This document shows, piece after piece, positions 4,788 to 7,944 of a DNA stretch of 7,944 nt. The number at the start of each line of letters is the position of its first letter. The stretch's first letter is position 1. The stretch spans positions 1 through 7,944 of the forward strand of contig SKXI01000279.1 in assembly GCA_007128515.1 (NCBI GenBank), in the 5' to 3' direction. The translations under genes were made by a program, and so were the position numbers. Below the pieces are notes generated by a model. It had not been told where the DNA came from. It did not search any database and saw only the letters and a list, made by a program, of their open reading frames with translations. Source of the stretch: Halococcaceae archaeon. Its GTDB lineage: Archaea > Halobacteriota > Halobacteria > Halobacteriales > Halalkalicoccaceae.

Positions 4788-6502
4788 AGGGAGGGGAGGA
4801 GGGGGTCTCCGGGGCCGGGCCCCGATCGGGGGACAGAGAGACGGTGGTCGTCGTCGGGAAGGAGAGCGTCGGGAAGTCCGAACTCGTCGCCTCGCTCACC
4901 GGAGACCGGCCGACGAGCGGCAACTTCCGCGGGACGACCGTCCGGAGCGAGCGCTACTCTACGGGTGACTACGAGTTCGTCGACACGCCCGGGATCGTCC
5001 TCGAGGCCGACACCGAAGCGACCCGCGAGGCGCTCTCGCAGGTCGGCGAGGAAGAGTGGGTGCTGCTGGTCGTCCCGGCGACGGACGCCGACGGCGATCT
5101 CGATGACCTCCTCCCGGTGGTGGAGGACCGCCTCGGCGCGATCGTCCTCACGTTCTGGGACAAGGTCGAAGAGACCGACGAGACCGGCCGCGCCCTCGAA
5201 CGCCTGGGCGCCGACCTCGGCGTTCCGATCGTACCGGTCGACGCCAGGAACGTCTCGCGGCCGGTGACCGACGGCGGGACCGAACCGGTCGGCGGGGACC
5301 CCGGTCGCGGCCCGACGGACGAGTTCTCCCGCATCGTGCGGGCGATCGAGCGGCCCGGGGTGTTCCCGGAGCGCGCCCGGCGCGAGATCGGTCCCAGGAT
5401 CGAACCGCCCGAGAGCGTCCTCGAGCGGCCGTACGTCGGACCGGCCGTCAGCCTCCTCCTGTTGCTCCTCCCGGCGGCGGTCGCGGTCTGGTTCGCCAAC
5501 ACGCTCGCGGGGGAACTCGATCCGGTCGTCGGAGCGGCGTTCGATCCGGCGGTCGCGTGGGCCTCGACGCTGCCCGCGCCGCTCTCGACCGTCCTCGCGA
5601 CCGACTACGGCCTGCTCTCGATGGGACCCTTTCTCCTCGTCTGGGCGGGCCCGACGATGCTGCTGTTCTCGGTCGTGCTCGGCGTCTACACAGCCTCGGG
5701 ACTCGTGACGCGGATGACCGTCTCGCTCCACCCGACGATGCGGCCGGTCGGGCTCACCGGGCGGGACCTGGTCCGAGTGGTGATGGGCTTCGGGTGTAAC
5801 GTCCCCGCCGTGATCAACACCCGGTCGTGTTCGGACTGTACCCGGTGTACGACGATCTCGGCGATCTCGTTCGGCTCCGCGTGCTCCTACCAGTTCCCCG
5901 CGACCCTCGCGGTCTTCGCGGCCGTCGGGATGTGGTGGCTCGTCGGACCGTACCTGCTGATACTGGCGGTCACGACGCTCGTCTACGTCGCGGCGATCGC
6001 ACCGCCGGAGGCCAGACGGTCGGAGCCGATGATCGATCGGCGAACGTTCCTCCAGTGGCCGGATCCACGCGCCGTCGCGCGCGAGGCGTGGAGCGCCCTG
6101 CGTGAGTTCGTCGTGAAGGCGGTGCCCGTGTTCGTCCTCATCACGTTCGTCGCCGCGGCCCTCGACGAGGGTGGGGTGATCGACGCGCTCGGGGGCGTTC
6201 TCGGACCGGTGATGGGCGTCTTCGACTTACCGACGGAAGCCGCCCTGACGGTCGTCCTCGCCTCGGTCCGCAAGGACGGGGTCTTCCTGCTGGCCGAGGG
6301 CGGCGTTGCGGAGGGACTCACCCCCGTGCAGGTGCTCGTCGCGGTCTACCTCGCGGGCGTCCTGCTGCCGTGTCTCGTGACGGCGCTGACCGTCGCTCGG
6401 GAGGTCTCCGCACGGTGGGCGCTCGCGATGATGGCCCGGCAGGCGGCCGCGGCGGTCGCGTTCGCGGCCCTCGTCGCCTGGGGCGGACGGCTGCTTCTCT
6501 GA
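4781..6502 (+). CDS. FeoB-like GTPase-permease, putative metal transporter
   Basis: A 573-residue fusion of a small GTPase and a polytopic membrane domain, arranged like FeoB but shorter than typical FeoB (about 650-800). The G domain has P-loop GKESVGKS (26-33), switch GNFRGTTV (47-54, compare GNWAGVTV of FeoB) and DTPG (68-71). The expected NxxD motif is replaced by TFWD (124-127). The membrane part starts near 220. Gate-like motifs are GFGCNVPA (336-343, with the conserved FeoB cysteine), RKDG (497-500, compare RKE) and LLPCLVTALTVARE (528-541, compare the FeoB PC...RRE motif). Just after the first gate lie C350-x2-C353-x2-C356 and C368, not found in the E. coli protein as I recall it. FeoB imports ferrous iron; the metal here is not certain. 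The start GTG 4781 lies inside the previous gene (7-bp overlap), preceded by GAGGGG; GTG 4775 and 4757 are alternatives. No feoA is in the window. It ends 2 bp from a convergent gene. Confidence 0.8.
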   Translation: MLKGGEEGVSGAGPRSGDRETVVVVGKESVGKSELVASLTGDRPTSGNFRGTTVRSERYSTGDYEFVDTPGIVLEADTEATREALSQVGEEEWVLLVVPATDADGDLDDLLPVVEDRLGAIVLTFWDKVEETDETGRALERLGADLGVPIVPVDARNVSRPVTDGGTEPVGGDPGRGPTDEFSRIVRAIERPGVFPERARREIGPRIEPPESVLERPYVGPAVSLLLLLLPAAVAVWFANTLAGELDPVVGAAFDPAVAWASTLPAPLSTVLATDYGLLSMGPFLLVWAGPTMLLFSVVLGVYTASGLVTRMTVSLHPTMRPVGLTGRDLVRVVMGFGCNVPAVINTRSCSDCTRCTTISAISFGSACSYQFPATLAVFAAVGMWWLVGPYLLILAVTTLVYVAAIAPPEARRSEPMIDRRTFLQWPDPRAVAREAWSALREFVVKAVPVFVLITFVAAALDEGGVIDALGGVLGPVMGVFDLPTEAALTVVLASVRKDGVFLLAEGGVAEGLTPVQVLVAVYLAGVLLPCLVTALTVAREVSARWALAMMARQAAAAVAFAALVAWGGRLLL

Positions 6503-6504
6503 TC

Positions 6505-7515
6505 CTACCTGAGGAAGAAGCCCTCGCCGAGCGGGTCCTCGGGGTCGATCCAGAACTCCGCTCTCCCCAGCGTGTGTGCACTGCCTTCCACGACGGGAAC
6601 GACCGCCTCGCGCCCGTCGACCGTCGTCTCGCGAGCGATCCGACCCGTGAAGATCGAACCGACGACGCTCTCGACGACGAGTTCTCCATCCTCCAGGTCC
6701 TCTGCACGGAGCGCGAGGTGACCGCTCACGCCCGTTCCGGTGGGGGAGCGGTCGACCTCGCCGTCGGCGAAGACACAGACGTTTCTCAGGGTCGCCTTCT
6801 CGTCGTCCGCTGGCCCGGTGAAGATCACCCCGTAGAGGAACGCGAGATCCGTGTCGGGATGTTCGAGCTCGACGTCCGCCGCGACCGCGCGCTTGACCGC
6901 CCTCCCGTGGTCGATCGCGCGGTCGATTCCGGAAGGATCGAGCGACACGCCCGCTTCTCCCGCGTCACAGTAAGCGTAAAAGGCCCCGCCGAAAGCGAGG
7001 TCGAACGCTACAGTACCGATCCCCGCCACGTCGACCTCTCGGCCCCGGGTGACGACGTACGACGGGACGTTCTCGAAGGCGACGCTCGTCACCCGATCGC
7101 CCTCGAACTCGGGCCTGGCGAGGACCGTCCCGGCGGGTGTGTCGATCCTGAGTTCGGGGTCAGCCGGATCGAGGTCGACCAGTCCCAGTTCGGGAAGGGC
7201 CGTCCCCAGCGCGACGATCCCGTGTCCGCACATCGTGCTGTAGCCCTCGTTGTGGAGAAAGAGCACGCCCAGATCCGATCCCTCCTCGACCGGCTCCGTC
7301 AGCACCCCCGCGTACATGTCGGCGTGGCCGCGGGGCTCCCAGACGAGCGCGGTCCGGAGGTGATCGAGGTGTTCGCTCGCATACGCGCGTTTCTCGGCCA
7401 TCGTCTCACTGGGGATCTCCGGATAGCCCTCGAGGACGATCCGGAACGGCTCCCCGCCGGTGTGTGACTCGATCGTCTCGATCCGCTCCCACTCCTCGGG
7501 TGGTTCCCAGTCCAT
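6505..7515 (-). CDS. Proline racemase superfamily enzyme, probable trans-3-hydroxy-L-proline dehydratase
   Basis: A 336-residue cytoplasmic enzyme of the proline racemase superfamily. It starts with ETIESHTGGEPFRIV, the family N-terminal signature. The first active-site motif, MCGHG, carries Cys96. The second, DRSPTGTG, carries Thr259 where racemases and 4-hydroxyproline epimerases have cysteine. The Cys/Thr pair is the known hallmark of trans-3-hydroxy-L-proline dehydratase (human L3HYPDH), which removes water to give pyrroline-2-carboxylate. Length fits the family (about 330-350), and no key residue other than the diagnostic Thr is changed. The ATG at 7515 has no clear Shine-Dalgarno. It begins 23 bp after the cbiP stop on the same strand, so the two may share a transcript, though no pathway link is known to me. 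No pyrroline-2-carboxylate reductase lies in the window. A related substrate in haloarchaea is possible. Confidence 0.85.
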   Translation of the reverse strand: MDWEPPEEWERIETIESHTGGEPFRIVLEGYPEIPSETMAEKRAYASEHLDHLRTALVWEPRGHADMYAGVLTEPVEEGSDLGVLFLHNEGYSTMCGHGIVALGTALPELGLVDLDPADPELRIDTPAGTVLARPEFEGDRVTSVAFENVPSYVVTRGREVDVAGIGTVAFDLAFGGAFYAYCDAGEAGVSLDPSGIDRAIDHGRAVKRAVAADVELEHPDTDLAFLYGVIFTGPADDEKATLRNVCVFADGEVDRSPTGTGVSGHLALRAEDLEDGELVVESVVGSIFTGRIARETTVDGREAVVPVVEGSAHTLGRAEFWIDPEDPLGEGFFLR

Positions 7516-7538
7516 GCCGCCGGTTCGCGCGGGGGGAC

Positions 7539-7944
7539 CTAACCCTCTAGCCCGAGCGCCGCGAGGTCGAGGCCCTCCTCGACCAGCCGGGCGGCGCGGT
7601 CGTACGGCGACTCCCGTTCGTCGGTCCCCTCGAGCCGTTCCCGGTCGGCGTGTGCGAAGACGGTGGTCAGGAACGCTTCGCGGGCGATCCGGTTCTCGAA
7701 CAGCCCGTGGAGGTAGGTTCCCAGTGCCCGATCCGTCGCCGCACCCTCGCCCTCGAACGGTCGCTCGGCCACGCCCGTGAGCCTCGTCCGACCCATGTGG
7801 ATCTCGTAGCCCTCCACGACCCCCGTGGCATCCGCGAGCGGGCCGACGCCTCGTAACTGTCGCTCGACCCGTTCCACGCGTTTCTCCTCGCTGAACCGCG
7901 TCTCGACCGGGAGCAGGCCGAAGCCGGGGAGCTCCGAGACGTCC
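7539..7944 (-). CDS. cbiP: Cobyric acid synthase (CbiP/CobQ), C-terminal part
   Basis: The last 134 codons of a gene that enters from the right edge; the N-terminus is outside. The fragment reads ...LPGFGLLPVETRFSEEKR and later GYEIHMGRT (fragment residues 45-53) and GTYLHGLFEN (75-84). These are standard signatures of the class I glutamine amidotransferase domain of cobyric acid synthase; His79 in GTYLHGLF is the expected catalytic triad histidine. The enzyme adds four amide groups to adenosylcobyrinic acid a,c-diamide, using glutamine and ATP, in coenzyme B12 synthesis. The full protein is usually near 500 residues, so about a quarter is visible. The glutaminase nucleophile cysteine and the ATP-binding domain are not in view. 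The stop is TAG, and a hydroxyproline-dehydratase-like gene follows after 23 bp. Called cobQ in aerobic-pathway naming. Confidence 0.92.
   Translation of the reverse strand, partial: DVSELPGFGLLPVETRFSEEKRVERVERQLRGVGPLADATGVVEGYEIHMGRTRLTGVAERPFEGEGAATDRALGTYLHGLFENRIAREAFLTTVFAHADRERLEGTDERESPYDRAARLVEEGLDLAALGLEG

Noticed and set aside
4721..5731. Minus-strand open frame opposite the FeoB-like gene
   Set aside because: Highly charged repetitive composition and antisense to a gene with recognisable G motifs.
6370..7467. Plus-strand open frame opposite the hydroxyproline-dehydratase-like gene
   Set aside because: It runs antisense over MCGHG and DRSPTGTG catalytic motifs and has no motif of its own.
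2122..7944. Reading the CobW-family gene and cbiP as one cobalamin cluster
   Set aside because: They are over 4 kb apart and separated by a divergent promoter and a convergent gene pair, and the CobW C-terminal motifs resemble the zinc-type YciC/ZagA branch.

Overview
This window comes from a haloarchaeon (class Halobacteria). It is very GC-rich with strong G/C third-position bias. Its proteins are acidic, full of Asp and Glu. Genes are tightly packed with short overlaps, and the one AT-rich island (about 3381-3442) looks like a shared divergent promoter with TATA-like elements. I cannot name a genus from the sequence. No rRNA, tRNA, CRISPR array, insertion sequence or attachment site is visible.

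The layout has three blocks. (1) Minus strand, 3378 down to 1: a COG0523/CobW-family GTPase (putative metallochaperone), a 71-residue haloarchaeal protein of unknown function, an 89-residue HEAT-repeat-like protein, a 458-residue membrane protein with two tandem DoxX-like halves, and the start of a GNAT acetyltransferase cut by the window edge. Gaps are 49, 40, -4 and 57 bp, so the first four genes probably form one operon; the GNAT gene may also belong. (2) Plus strand, 3558-6502: a FAD/NAD(P)-dependent oxidoreductase with a cysteine-rich C-terminal tail, then a FeoB-like GTPase-permease whose start overlaps the oxidoreductase stop. This operon diverges from cobW. (3) Minus strand, 7944 down to 6505: the 3' end of cobyric acid synthase (cbiP/cobQ), then a proline-racemase-superfamily enzyme whose Cys/Thr active-site pair points to trans-3-hydroxy-L-proline dehydratase.

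The most interesting part is 2122-6502. A metal-chaperone GTPase, a flavin reductase ending in clustered cysteines, and a shortened FeoB-like transporter carrying an extra CxxCxxC cluster and a non-canonical guanine-recognition motif face each other across one promoter island with an imperfect 28-bp dyad. I infer a metal (zinc, iron or cobalt) acquisition module in which reduction, transport and delivery are coupled. The substrate cannot be read from the sequence. The cbiP fragment is on the far side of a convergent gene pair and is probably unrelated to the CobW-family gene despite the shared name.

Gene-free stretches are all short. The longest is the 179-bp divergent intergenic region 3379-3557, which holds the promoters, the dyad and a small hairpin. 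The window has no gene-free stretch over 300 bp.
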